NCBI GenBank assembly: GCA_016785225.1
Contig: JAFBJZ010000660.1
Span: 5,269,001-5,333,000 of the forward strand
Reading direction: 5' to 3'
From: Psettodes erumei
Taxonomy: Eukaryota > Chordata > Actinopteri > Pleuronectiformes > Psettodidae
Length of the DNA: 64,000 bases
The notes under the pieces are model-generated. The model saw only the letters and a list, made by a program, of their open reading frames with translations, made no database searches and was not told the origin of the DNA. This document shows, piece after piece, positions 29,408 to 43,906 of the stretch; positions within the stretch are counted from its first letter, which is position 1; each line of letters opens with the position of its first letter. The position numbers were made by a program, and so were the translations under genes.

Positions 29408-32400
29408 TTCTGTGGCCAGATTGAGATCAAAAACAGCACCCACTCTCTCAACCACCGTTACTCAGACAGCACCAATTCTGTCTAAATGAGTGCCTCCTTT
29501 TTTCCTGTTCCAATAAACAACGCAAACCGCACGCTGTGGTCAATATGGACCCCACACTGTGGCATGTCCACTATATCTGAAACACACTGTGTAATCAAAG
29601 ATTTCCACATCGTCATCCCTGTATGCATGCTAACGCAAAGACATACAAGACACCTGTTGAAGGTAATGGATAGTGCTGCCCCATGGCTCACGCCACACAT
29701 ACGTACACTTAAATATGGAGGGCACTGGGTTTAAGGGTCTCGGTCTAAAAGAGGCTTCATCTTTTGCCTGCCTTCTGAAGAAGGGGTAAAAATACATGGC
29801 GAGCCCTCCCCCAGTCTCTGCTCATCCAAACTAATTTGGATGACAGTACACTGGCCTTAAAATGAAGTAGGGCCGGGGGTTACGGATAAATTCAAAATGT
29901 CATTATCAATAAGAAAACACAGTGCAGTCTACATACATGCAGTTGTTAAGTTAAAAGGTTTTAGAGATGTTGATTCAATTTTGTTGTCATTCTGGATGCT
30001 GTATTTTCCTTGCATTAAACTGAGAGGTGGTACTAATATTTTGTAATATTATATATACTCGTTGACCTTTCATCCATCAGTTTTCATGTACCCCCAACCA
30101 TTCTTACTCCCTTTTATTCTTCTGCCCACCTCTCTTACCTTTTTTCCAATCGACCTCTCCCCCTCATCCCTCTCTCTTCTCCAGTCACTTGGCCCAGAAC
30201 CCATTTATTTGTGACTGTAATCTGAAGTGGCTGGCAGACTATCTGCGCTCCAACCCCATCGAGACCAGCGGCGCACGCTGCGCCAGCCCTCGCAGACTGG
30301 CAAACAAACGTATTGGACAGATCAAGAGCAAGAAGTTCCGCTGCTCCGGTAGGCCAGTGGCTCAGTGTCATCATTGTTGTTTTTATTCCACTTGTCTCAC
30401 GCTGCTCTACTCTTTCCTTCTCTCTTTCCACTTCCTTTCCCTTCTTTTCCTTCTCTGTCCACTGGGAGTGGCTTTTTATCTCTGCATTGTTCCCTCTGCC
30501 TACATACCACATATGAGGGATCATACCTGGCAAAATGGTTTCATTTGACCTGTCATTTGCTATGCCGGTGCTTCTCAATCAATATCTCCTCCAGACAAAC
30601 TTGGGGCTAAGTAGGGAGGGATCACTCACTGTTTCTCCATTTCCCCTCTGTATTACCACATTGTGAGTCTGGTTTCACATTCAAACCGCAGTGAGCTGAG
30701 ATCACCAGTCAAGGCTGATACAGGGGCTAGAGTTCCTGTACGTGCCCACCATTCCTCTGCCCTCTGCCAATCACAGGGTGCCCTCCCTCGCAGCCTTCAT
30801 CAGCCCTCGCCCACTCATCGCTGTCTGCCTGCCAGGCTTAGGTTTCCTTAACCCTACCCCCCCCCACACACACACACACACACACACACACCTCGCCTCA
30901 GTCCACTGAACTGCCGCGCCAGGCCTCACCACCCCCAAAACCCTCCACCCTGTGTCCAGTATTGTGTTTATGCACTGCGCTACGCTGTCTGGCACTGTGC
31001 ACTGCTGAGGTTTCACACTTCTTTATAGCATCATTTGTTTGGCTAGACCTGGTGAATGTTAAACTGTTGTTTTTTTCCTTTTTCCCTCTTCTCTTTTTCT
31101 TTCTTTCTCCCTGTCACCCTGTTTCCCTCATGTCAGTCTTCCTTAGCAACAGGCAAATATTTACCACTTTTTAACATCGTTAATAGTTTCTCTACATTGC
31201 CATGTACAGAGATAGCCCTGTGCTTCTCTGTTTAATGTCATGTACGTTGAGTCACGTTTCGTCATATATAAGCTCTCTATATATGACTGTTCAGAAGCAT
31301 AGCGACATCACGGCTATGCGGACCAGACTGGTCTCACTGACATCCGTCCCTCTTTCTTTTCTTCATCACAGCCAAAGAGCAGTACTTCATCCCAGGTGAG
31401 TGGCTTGTAAATGTTCACACTTATCATCACCTCCCTCTATTCTTTTTTTTTTTAAATTAACCACCAGTAGCTATGTAGCATATTTTTTCCATCTCTTAAT
31501 GCTTATTTCAATTAAATTCTCCAGGATAATTTCTATTTTTTACAACTCATGGCCTATTTTTTTGTATTTTGGCTCTCATTCCTCTTTGTAATTTGATTTA
31601 CAAAGCGAACTGCTGGGAGCTGGGAAGATGGTGACCTTGTTAAGAAAAAGTCAGATATGGCAAGAAACACAAAAAAACAAACCCACAAGTCAGACTTACA
31701 TAGACAAGAAAATTATTGATCAAACTGCTTGGTTTTAACATCTATCACAGGTTACAAATTGACTTCTTTCTCCCTTCTCTGACTTTGATCTACCCGTAGT
31801 TTCAAACAAACAGTTTTCCTGTACAATGAGGGAGTTGAGACCTAAGCCATAATAAACTGAAATTGTCTTTTAAAGTGGACAGTGGTGAGATCAACTTCAG
31901 AGGAAATGGTCTGCACAGAAAAGCTTTTCTGAAATTCCCTTATTGGTTGAAGTGGCACCCGAGGCATTGGGTCCATGAGCGACTGTACCTGCGTGTGGAT
32001 TTTAACGTGATATATGTGTGAGAGCTTCTGTTTCCCCACACCTCTGTTTTCCTTAAAGTCTCGGCAGATAGAGTCAAGAGGAAGTGCCTCTTTGCTTTGG
32101 CATGAGCACAGACAGTCACTCACTGAGAGGGGCAGGAGGGAGGGAGGGAGAGAGGACACAGGGGAAGGAAAGTGTGTCCTTTCTATCAGCAAAAGCTAAA
32201 GAAAATAAAGCCCACCAGAGGACCCAGATTCCTATCAGCGGATGTTTCCGGACTTCTTAACAAGAGCACTTCCAAGAAAATAACTAGGAGGAGCAGCGAT
32301 GTGTGTCAAACTCTCTCTCTCTCTCTCTCTCCCTTCTCTGTCTGTGTGTGCGTGTGTGTGTGCGCACGCGCGTGAATTAATGTCTTTGTGTGCTAAGCTG

Positions 32401-35400
32401 AGATAAAGTGCTACACTGGCTTAGGGAACAAATGGGAGGACTGTTTAAGCAGAAGAAAGATCAAAGCCAAATGTGATTAATGAGAAATTCACCCTCCCTG
32501 AATGATAACAATAAAAGCCTCCACACACGCGCACACACACACACCAAATGCACACAATCACCAACAGTATGGGAATTCCGTAATAAACTGATAATGAGGA
32601 ATCAAGCTGCAGAGAATTATGAGAACTCCTACAACTCCAGCCATGAGTCATTTTGCACCTCGGAGAGGGAAGAAAACCTCATCCCTCGCCTCTGTTTTCA
32701 CCAGCTTCATTTAAATCTGCTGACAGTAAAAGTGTTGCCACCACGCACTTGTGACGAAGACGATGACTCAGGCTCACGAATCTCCCCCCGGGTCCTCTAC
32801 ATCCTCAAGATCAAAGTGACTGTGTTGTACTTTCATTGCTTCCTCTGTAGCAGGAAATGCCTCGTTCTGTTGTCTGGCGTGGCGGAGGACAATTCCTTAA
32901 TGACCTGCATTACTGTTTCTGTGTGCATGCTCCACTGAACTGCTCTGAGAAGTGGCACAGATTCAGAAAAAAGTCTCCACACGGGCAGCCAAAGGGAAGT
33001 CTTTCCCTAAATGCAATTCCCTCTTTCACTGCCCAACCATATTCTAATAAAGTCAGCGATGAGGGTTTGGGGTTAGGCTATGGTTTCAAATGGCGTTCTA
33101 TTTATTTGGACAGACTTTGGGTACTCAGCCGTCGGATTTTGTCCTGGTTGTTTGAGGTTTTCCTGCTCATGTTTGTGGTCTGGGTGCCCCACAGTGTCCC
33201 GCTGACATCATCTGTAAACCTCAAGCAGAGAGGTGCACCAATGTGTGCATGCAAAAGGGAAGGGGACACAAAATGATATTCGAACAGAAGACACTTGACT
33301 GTTCCCTCTGGATGGAACAGATGCACACACACACACACAAGATCTATATGCACATATACACACATATATGCACAAATACCAAGACACAATACTTGCAGAC
33401 TCACACACACATTTTTCTGAGTGGCTCCCAGTGCTACTCCATTATTGAGCAGCCATGATGTAACTGGCAGCACGCTTTCTGGCACGTAATGTCTATTCAT
33501 AGACAAGGAGGTGCAGCAAAACGTCCCACACACCCCCTTGCTGCCTCATTTTTGCTCTTCCTCTGTCAGTACAGACGTCTCTCTGCACCTCCGCCACTCA
33601 CCTTTCATTTCTCTTTCATCCGTCTCCGGTACCTTCTTTCCTGCATGCATTAATGTTCCTCGTGCCACCCCGTTTCCTCCCTCTCCTCCCCTTTGACTCC
33701 ACCTGTCTACACACTTCCCTTGCGCATCATGTCGACCACCTCTCTCCCACCATCTTCTCCTCTCCTCTCTCTCTCAGTTGCTCTGCTTCACTGAGGCTGG
33801 CTGTCCAAATCCTCTTTGGCATCCCATCTCAATCTCCCCTGCTACTGTTCTTTTCACCCCAATGCTCCCACTCTATCACCTCTCTAAAATAACTCACCTC
33901 GCCTGCCCCCCACCCTTCCCCATCCCCTCACCCATTTCTCTCTCTCTCCTGTGAATGGAAAGCGAGCTGCAGGATGTTCTTTAGGGCACCTGAGGTTGAA
34001 GTTGAGTAAGGAAAGCAGCATCTCAGTTCACTACAGGACAAACCACTGATATACAGTTGTCATGGGAGCAAATATGTGATTAAGAGCATCATGGGAAATA
34101 TGGCACAATGCATTTTGTGTTTTAAGAATATACAGTATGTGTTGGTATTTTCTCCTGCTCAGGTACCGAGGACACCCGTTTGAACAACGCCTGTAACAGT
34201 GACCCAGTGTGTCCTCCCAAGTGCCGCTGTGAATCGAACGTAGTTGACTGCTCCAACCTGAAGCTCACCAAGATACCAGAGCACATCCCTGCATCCACCA
34301 CTGAACTGTAAGGAATCAGGGAGACGAAAAAGATAAAGAAAGTACAGACAGCATGATGTTCCCTTGAATTTAATCTTAAAGAATGCAACTAAGAAAATAA
34401 TTAAGATAGAACTATAGGCCTAACTATGAATGGATTTATTTGTTTATTTGATTAAGCTTTTTCAACTTTTTCTCTCTAGCCGCCTCAACAACAATGAGAT
34501 CACCACTTTGGAGGCAACTGGAGTTTTTAAGAACCTTTCCCAGCTGAAGAAAATGTAACAGAAACATTCTTTTTTTTTTTAACTTGGCCTTTTAGCAGTC
34601 ACTCTCTAAAGGGTTTATGCTCACTTCTTCATGTGTCCTTATTTCCCACAGTAACCTCAGCAACAACAAGATCACAGAGATCGAGGATGGGGCATTTGAA
34701 GGTGCATCGTCTGTCAACGAGCTTCACCTCACAGCCAATCAGATTGACTCGGTACGAAGTGGGATGTTCCGCGGCCTTGAGGGACTGCGTATGCTGTGAG
34801 TGATGACCACACACATGCAAACACATATCTAGGCATGCCAATGTTTCTAGAATGCAGGATAATATTGCTTAGTTTTAAGATGAATTATTTCATTCCTTTC
34901 CTCTTCAGGATGCTGAGGAACAACAAAATCAGTTGCGTCCACAATGACAGTTTCACAGGGCTGCACAATGTCCGTCTGCTGTCTCTGTACGACAACCAGC
35001 TGACCACAATCACCCCTGGAGCCTTCGACACTCTGCAGACCCTGTCCACCCTGTGAGGCCCCTGCATGCACGCATGCTCACCTTTAATTGTGTGTTTCCA
35101 AATTTCAGTGATTTTAATGATCTGTCACTTTCTCTCAGGAACCTTTTGGCCAACTCCTTCAACTGCGACTGCCAGCTGGCATGGCTTGGTGACTGGCTGA
35201 GGACTAGGAAGATTGTGACGGGCAATCCTCGCTGCCAACGTCCTGCTTTCCTGAAGGAGATCCCTCTACAGGATGTAGCTCTGCCTGACTTCCGCTGTGA
35301 GGAGGGTAGGTGGTACCAAGGCACACAAGAGCCGTGATCTTGGGTCACTTCTCTGTCTGTGTAGGTCCTTTTATAGAATGTGGCTAGAGTTCTTCTCTTT

Positions 35401-36540
35401 AAAATAATCACTAACCTGAAAGGGAACAAACATCTTCGGTATAGTATATGACTTCCTCTGCATGTTAAACTAATCTGTCTGGGTCGGACTGATAAAGATT
35501 TTCACATTGCACCCCTGCTCCAAAATAGATTATGTACAAGAGCTGCTTAAAGTGTCCAAGATCACCTTAAATAATGACCGCTATTGTGCGACTCTTTTGT
35601 TTACTGAATAGATTGCTACTCAGCATTTCCTAAGCTTGCGGTCGATTCTGGGCTGAGTGGAACTATCGAACTGTTTGCCTTATTGACCAGTCAGCCTATT
35701 TGCACCTGAATGAATGTTAGCCTTGTCTTCAGGCCTTCAGGCAGCCTCCTTTCTTTGCTCTTGCTGGTCGATATTACATTAGTGAGGCTCCTGTCTCTGT
35801 CCTATTTTACTTTTAACATTTTTCACTTCCTCTTCACTTTTCCTTCTTCATTGTCTCAATACCTCTCCATCAGCTTGAAGGATTGTGCTGTTTCTGCTCT
35901 GTCTTGCCTTGAGGGTTGTTCTATCTTTCTATTTATCTATTTATTTTTTTGCTAGGGAAACAGCTCTTCTTTTGGTTGTTCTCCTAGGCTTCCCTACCCT
36001 CCTGCTCCTGTGTCCCCCCTCTGCTCTCTGGTACCTGACCCCTCCTTTCTCCTCCTTTGTTTCCCAGGCCAAGAGGAGTCAAGCTGTGTGCCCAGACCCC
36101 AGTGTCCCAGTGAATGTACTTGCCTGGAGACTGTTGTACGCTGTAGTAACAAGCATCTCCACGCACTGCCCAAGGGCATCCCCAGAAACGTGACTGAACT
36201 GTGAGTTCCTTGGCATTAGTTATGCTGACTGCATGTATATCTTGTCAGTTTAAGCTCTGGGTATTATTATTGTTCCAATGTCTGGATTTGATGGAGGCGG
36301 GTTTGGAAGGGGAGCCAGGAAACCAAAGCAGACAGTAAAATGGTAGAGAGGAGCTTAGGAGGTATGAAAGAGATAAGAGTTAGTTAAAACAGCAGAGGCA
36401 AAGAAAACAGATCTCATCATTTGGAGGAGAGGAAAGGAGTCAATAAACCCTGCAGTTATTCTCTCAGACATTCTTCGTCTGTGTTCCCTGCAGCCTTCAG
36501 CGCTAGCACTGATGTCACTCTCACACTCAGAGCCAAGGAT

Positions 36541-36594
<54 letters not shown>

Positions 36595-36733
36595 ATTTGT
36601 GTGAGGGCCAAAAGCCTGTCCGCAGGAGTATAGGGGAGCAAGAGGACATTTTAATGAGCAGTTTTCAATGGAAAGGGGAGGGAGTTGAATAGGTCTGGAA
36701 CTTTCCAATACTGCTTCAAGTGTTTCAGACCAA

Positions 36734-36777
<44 letters not shown>

Positions 36778-36782
36778 AACAC

Positions 36783-36818
<36 letters not shown>

Positions 36819-39800
36819 TGCAAGCCTTCAGGCCTGTCATTGTCCCAGCAGGTGTGACCAGGTGTGCCCCTCTGTTCTGGGCTTTCATCTCATCATCTGG
36901 AGAGTTTGCTACTCCGTCATTATCCAAAGTGTCCTCTACACCGTTATTACCTATCATTACCTCTGAACCCACAGGCCCCCCTAGCTAACCAGCAACAGCA
37001 ACCCCCCACCCCTGCCCTTCCCGCGCAGAGTACATTTGACAACAATAGCAGGAAAAAGCCCCTGAAGCTCCGCTAAGGGGCAGCAGGCCCTAAATCAGTC
37101 ATTGATCAAGGTGACAGCCCTCTGGTAGCACTTTGTGTTGGCAATCAGCAGGGTTGTTGCAACCCCGCAGGCATGATTTCACATACACCAGTCTGTTAAC
37201 ACACACATGCATGAATGCACCCACAAGTGTGTGTATCACTTCAATAATTGGTGTGCTAGGTCACATTAGGAATTGCTGTAAAAACATGAACTGAATGTCA
37301 TAAGTTTTGTTGTCTTTGCCCATTATATATACTCCCAGTAGAAGTGATATATAATCCTGTATGTGTCTGGAAAAGAACTGTTTATGTAGAAGAAAGTAAT
37401 TGAAAGACAAAACGTTCTGCTGCTTGATGTAAAATTACATTGGCTGCATGGGAAGAAATGTTCAGTATGAAAAGTGTGAAATCCTGAAATAACCTCCTCC
37501 AGGTCTTCACCTAACCAGTTCACAAAGTAAAACAAATCTCCTGACGAAGAAGTTTGAATTAAATCAATAACCAAATCTTTATTAATATATCAGAAACTCT
37601 GTTACTATAGTACAATACTTTCTTAAGAACATTTTGGAACCCCACATTAAGCACATTGTAGCTAATAGTACCTCTGATCAAATAGTTCAATACCTCAAAA
37701 ATCTCATCATGAGACCCACTCTGAAGCTGGTCATAGTGTTCTTATGGTTGCACAATATTGTGATTTTTTTCAATTTGAAGACTGTTTCAGGATGTGATTC
37801 ATCATATCTTGATCTGTGTGCATCATTTTATGTCCACTAATGCATCACTGAAATGTTTGTGTCTTTTTGTCCAGGTATTTGGATGGAAACCAGTTCAGTG
37901 TTGTGCCGAAGGAACTGTCAGCCTTCAAATACCTACAGCTAGTGTAAGTTTTTCTTCATCTGTGTGCTTCCTCTGTCTCACTGTGCAGATCAGATCATTT
38001 AAGATTTGTGTTTTTAAAATTTCCTTTCAGAGACCTGAGCAACAACAAGATCAACTCTCTGACCAACTCATCCTTTGCCAACATGAGCCAGCTCACCACT
38101 CTGTAAGTCCTGACCAGCCTCAACCTCTCAGACCAAAAGACCTAATGTTTCTTTATTGTGCTGATAGTGGGAAGGAAAGAGCTGAATTTTATACACATAC
38201 ATATCTAAGTATTTTTACATTGCAGAATCCTGAGCTACAACTCCCTGCGTTGTATCCCCAAAATGGCTTTCAGTGGACTGCACTCACTCCGACTGCTGTG
38301 AGTTTATTTTTGTATTATGTATTTCAATGTATTTTGCCATTGGTCACATAATTTCAAGACAATGCTCAAACCAGCAGCGTCATTTAGAGCAACTGAAGTT
38401 ATTTTGAAAGAAAAGTTCTAAAACAAGATAGCCTTCACTTTGAGATTAGATGAGTTATTAAGGAGGATATTTTTACAGCTTGCATTGACTACAGAGAGTG
38501 CAGCAGATGCTGAGAATCTTTGATTGACTCCAGAAGACTGAAACACAGTCTAAACAGTTATGACAGGTTATGAATTCTCTCTCTCTCTCTCTCAAATACA
38601 CACACACCCTCAGATAATTTTCTCTGTTCAAATGGCAGCAGTAGTGCTGTTCCAGCTCCTACTGTACTCCTGCCCACACCTTGTCTTTAGACATCTGCAC
38701 AGTCTGCCTGTTCACCTCCAAACATTCCAAACTCATCACTGCCTCACCATCAGGGCCAAGCATGCGCCCCCACAAACCCACTGTACAAAATCACTCTGAC
38801 ACTGATTACCAGAGAATGTTTGCCCCACCAACCGTAATGGTTTTGACTCTGCCTCCGGGCTTTTATGAAGTTATGAAGTCTTTGATTGTGCACTCTCAGT
38901 GACCATGGGCTCCCTGTGTATGAATTGGTCTGCTAAATAACCCAAGATGTAGAATGTAAATGCGTTTGACAGGTAGATGACGAAACCAAACCGATCTCTG
39001 TACCTGCATCCAAAGATACAGCAACTGGATGCCTCACACTTTAACTCAAAAGTACAGTTTAGTGCTGGAAGGGAGAAACAGAGTCCAGGCCCAGCAGCAC
39101 TCCTTATGAGATTATGTATGCATCTGTGTGTGTGTGTGTGTGTGTGTGCGCATGTGTGCGTCATGCATAGCCTCCATGTTTGTCATCTACTGGTACCGGT
39201 TTAGTATGTGTGTGGGAGTAGACTTATCGGCCCTCCATGTGGGCTCATAGCAGGCACACATTTTACTACTGACAACAAAGCTTCAACAAAGCCCATTTTT
39301 ACAGCGGGATTCGACTAAAGCCCCCCCCCATCATTATGAGACGTAAAGTGCAAGAGCCCTTTTAGCGTGGTATGAGAGTAGAGCTCGGTAGTCATTAGCT
39401 GATGCCGCCTCGCTCGCCCGGGCGCGTCCCTTTGATCTCTAATGAAGCTGCGTCCGTTATTCCTGCTCTTACTCACTCACGCCACCTTTTCTTCTAAAAT
39501 ATTTCCCAGTGCAAGTGTGCTACACACCATGTGAGGCCCTACCCCGACACCACACACACACACGTATATATATATGCACAGACTGTCTGGACTACCTTAT
39601 CGTCTCAGTCAGACAGGAGTCCAAGTGAAGCAGAAAACTTTGATGTCTTTACTGCGAGTGTGATCAATCATAAGTCTCCCATTAAATGTCAATGGTGCCA
39701 CAGCTTTTCTTTTTATTAAGCAAGGCTGTGGGGGTGCAACAAAACTGAAGCGACAATGAGCACCATTTAATAGTTTCGACTTCAAGACTCCACACTGGGT

Positions 39801-42800
39801 TCAGAGTTCAAAGTTGGAAGCTTCGCTGAAACCACAGGGAGATGCCAAAGTCGTCTACAAGCGCACACACACACGCCGAGGTGCCAAAGCCTTTATAAAG
39901 CTGGACCTTTGGCTTTACGGAGCAGTAAAGAGGAGAAGAATCATTAACGCTCAAGGCTTCAAAAGGGCCAGGGGTCTGAGCCTGGCATGGATGTGGTGTG
40001 GTTTGGTGTGAGTGTACATGTGTTTGTGTGTGTGATGGTTGTGGTTTGAGCTGCAGATTAATAAACTGCTAATTGGCCTGCTGGGTATTAGGTGTGAGAT
40101 GAGTGAGCTGAGGCAGCGCCAGGGCGTGGTTCGCCAGGGCTTAGGTGGGAAGTTTGTGAGAAAAGAAAGTGATAAAAGAAAAAGCAGGGCATAGCAGACA
40201 TAGCCACTGCTGTTGAACAAGTGTGCTGTAGAAAGTTGCTCACAGAATAACAAAATCATTATTATTAAGTAGTTGCAGGCGAACAAGTTCAGTTGGTCAA
40301 CAGAACAGAAGGCATGTTCAGTTAACAACCATCGTTTTTCCTGTCCTGAAAACACCAAATGCAATTTCATTCATGAAAGTTGTGCCAGGCTGGAGATAAG
40401 TTGAAATCGGAAAGATGGAGTGATGTAACGACACAGCTGCAGAGAAGAAAAGTAAAAAGTCACAGAGAGATGGACAGAGAGGAGGTTAGAAGGAGGAGCA
40501 GATCAGATTTCTTCCTGGAGACTACCCGGCTCCTTTCTCCCATGAGATCTTTGCCTGGTTGGCACACTGCTGCTGGCTTCATGCCCTCAGTATCCCAACT
40601 GTTCTGTGAATACCACAACCCAGCTACTCACTCTACACTAATAAGCATTCTTCCCTATAACACGGGCCAATTAACTTGTTGTCTCAAAAGGTTACACTGT
40701 ATATTTTCCCTTTCGTACAGGAGCACGGCTCTGCATCCTTAATGCTGACCAGCTTGGCACTTTGTGTCTTTTCCTTTGACTCTTCCACAGCTTAGCAGTA
40801 ATTCACAGATCAAACAACAAAGGAAGTGGGGTTTTAAAGTCTGTTTATACATCAGCTCTCCTCATCCAGGCATAGAGAGCAGATGTGTCGTGTATTTGTG
40901 CCACAGACTGAGCTGCGGTAACATTAGCATGCGGTCGGCCGAGGGTTGGAGGTGGTAATGACCTGGTGGATTACAGCAGCCATCAGTCATCTGGTCATTA
41001 AGCCATGTTGGTTTGTCATCCTAGACAGTAGGTAGAAAACAGCGAGGAAAATAACAGCACACTATGTGTAAAATGTTGTATGTGCACACAAACATTAATA
41101 TATATGAATGAGTGTAAATATACCAGTTAATCTGCACACACAGAAATTATATAAATAATTTCCCTGTCCTGCATGTGGTACAACTCTGTTACACACACAC
41201 GCACACACCCCATTGGCCCTGCCAGCCAGACACACATAGAAACTTGACACCGGTCTTTTCCAGACGTACAGAGCCTCACATATTTGCCAGCTGCACAAGG
41301 CTCAACCAGAAATACAAACCATCTACCACCCATTTAGAATGCCAACACAACACTGAAATATTCCTCAGCCTTTTTCCTGTTATTTCTGTTTGTCTGTTTT
41401 AGTTTTCAAAGAATAAGATACAAAGTATATGATGTTGGACAGCATCTATTGTCATTATTGATTAAATATGTTGGTTAACTTTTGATTCATTATTTTGTTT
41501 GTATAGTGATGGAAGATATCCAATATTCTGTCTGATAAGGGTAGCAAATCATCACACTTGAAGCTGAACCCGAGCAAATGTTTTGACTTTAATATGACTC
41601 AGTTGATTAACTGGTCATCCAAATGGTTGTCACTTTTCCTCTGTGATAAAATATGTTCTTTGTCATGCAAACTTTATCTTTTTTTCATCTTCTTCCTTCA
41701 TTACTCCAAAGGTCTCTCCATGGCAACGAAGTCTCAGAGCTTCCTGATGGCATCTTCAATGATGTGGCCTCACTCTCCCACTTGTAAGTAGTGACACACA
41801 CACATAACTGTATGCCCCAGTAGCACCCTTTCCGTCTGCACTGAATTTGTGAAGTCTACACACACACGGAGGGGGTCTGGTCAGACAGCCGGAGAGTGTG
41901 GCTCACAGTGGGCTGTCTGTAGTCCTCTTTGGTGGGCTCCACATGAGCCAAGCCCTCCCTTAATCAGCCACAGTCCTGTGGTTAAAGCAACACACAGACC
42001 CCTCTACTGTCTCATCTCTCTGTGACATCTCCGAAACACACATGCATGTCCATAAACACACACACACAGATTCTCCATGGTCTGTGGACTTTAGTGTTTG
42101 TCTTGGTATATTTATTTATGTCTGTCATTTTGCGTGTGCTTGTTGGGTGTGTAGCTGTCGTCTGCTTGCACATAGACTTGTGGACACGCACAAGCCTAAA
42201 TCAGAATATCTTTGCCATGTGCCCTCTGCCATCCAGCCTGGATATTCACATCACCCCTTGACAGTCAGGAATCAATAGACCTATCAGTGTCAGAGTTGGA
42301 GAGGAAGAACAGAACGTAGACAGAACTAAGCAAAGACATGTTATGGATAGCAGGTCAGGAGTCAAGGCTGTATGACAACAGGGTGAAAGGAAAGGATGGA
42401 GGGGAAGCCATTGATCCAGATTCACAGTCAAGTGGCTTTCATGTTAGCAGATGTCAGGTGTCAGCTATTGGCCCAGGCTGAAAGATGAGCCTGTGTTCCA
42501 TCGTAATGGAACGGCATCGATTCAGGAGTGTTTATACATCCAGCGGGAGGACAGCGCAGCATTGATTCACGACCACCATGACAGAAGTGGTTAAGAGTAC
42601 CTTCTGTTTACACCTTGGCCAATAATTGAGAAACCCTCTTCTCCCCCAGATGATGTATGGGATAAAGTGGAGTTGTGCATTAAACTTTAAATCCATTTTA
42701 TTCCTAGAGAAGCAGCGTTTAGCTGTGTAATATACCGACTTGAGTTTGCCATGGTTTGTTTTTTTGTAGGGGTGTAGAGACACCTGCTGGTAGTATGGTG

Positions 42801-43855
42801 TGCTGCAGTGACAAAACCAGATTTTTTTTACTGATCTACAATATGTAATGAGGAGCGTCACACGGCCTTCCTACATCTATTCATCGCTGATAAGTTAAAT
42901 TTTTATGGTCTGTTAGGGCAATTGGTGCCAACCCCCTGTACTGTGACTGTCGTCTGCGCTGGTTATCTGACTGGGTGAAGACAGGCTACAAAGAGCCTGG
43001 CATTGCCCGCTGCGCTGGCCCACAAGGCATGGAGGGCAAACTGCTTCTCACCACACCTGCAAAGAAGTTCGAATGTACAGGTGAGTTGTTCATGGAATAA
43101 AACACAGGTTGCACCAGTATCATTCAACTGATTCTTCTCGGTCTGGCATTTCCCCAGGAGATGTGGACACCGCCGTTTTGGCCAAGTGTAACCCCTGTCT
43201 GTCCAGTCCATGTCTGAACCAAGGCATTTGTCACAGCGACCTAGTGGACATCTACAGGTGCAGCTGTCCTCCAGGATTCAAGGTCAGAGCTACACAATGC
43301 TACCACTTATTTGTGAATACTGAAGTACGCATAATTTATAGCAAAAAAATTAATAAAAATTATCCCTGTTCTTTGTCTCAGGGCAAGAACTGTGAGACAG
43401 CTATGAACGCATGTGTGAGTAACCCATGTGCCAACGGAGGAAACTGCCAAGTGAATGGGGATGTAGAGGGAGAATACAGGTAAGGAAGATGATTCTTGAA
43501 TCATGACAAATGAATGAAGTCTTAATTGTCTCGTACAGAACTTGAGATGATAACATGACATTTATTTTCATAGTTGCACATGTCCAATGGGATTTGAGGG
43601 ACCCATATGCCAAACCAACATCGATGACTGCGAAGACAATGACTGTGAGAATGGAGCAACCTGCATTGATGGGGTCAACAACTACACTTGCTTCTGCCCC
43701 CCCTATTACACAGGTTTGTCTGACTCAGCGCAATTAGAGAGTTAATGAGACAAATTATTCAGCATGGAATTGCAGGAATTTTAGCGTGGATTTTTGCAGG
43801 AAAAACTTTGGCCGAAGTTTAAATTTGCTTTGAAATAAGCATAATAATGATGATG

Positions 43856-43906
<51 letters not shown>

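Larger units (their letters stand above)
36201..37874 (+). other. slit1 intron with facing GT and CA tracts
   Basis: About 1.7 kb. Contains a (GT)n tract at 36544-36592 and a (CA)n tract at 36735-36814, complementary to each other in the transcript. No exon seen; the long minus-strand frame across 36355-36972 is driven by these repeats. Confidence 0.75.

Noticed and set aside
32480..32938. 152-residue plus-strand open frame in a slit1 intron
   Set aside because: No domain, no splice or promoter context, and mixed low-complexity composition; chance frame.
36355..36972. 205-residue minus-strand open frame
   Set aside because: Runs through the GT and CA tracts, giving VCVCVC and THTHTH strings; repeat artefact in a slit1 intron.
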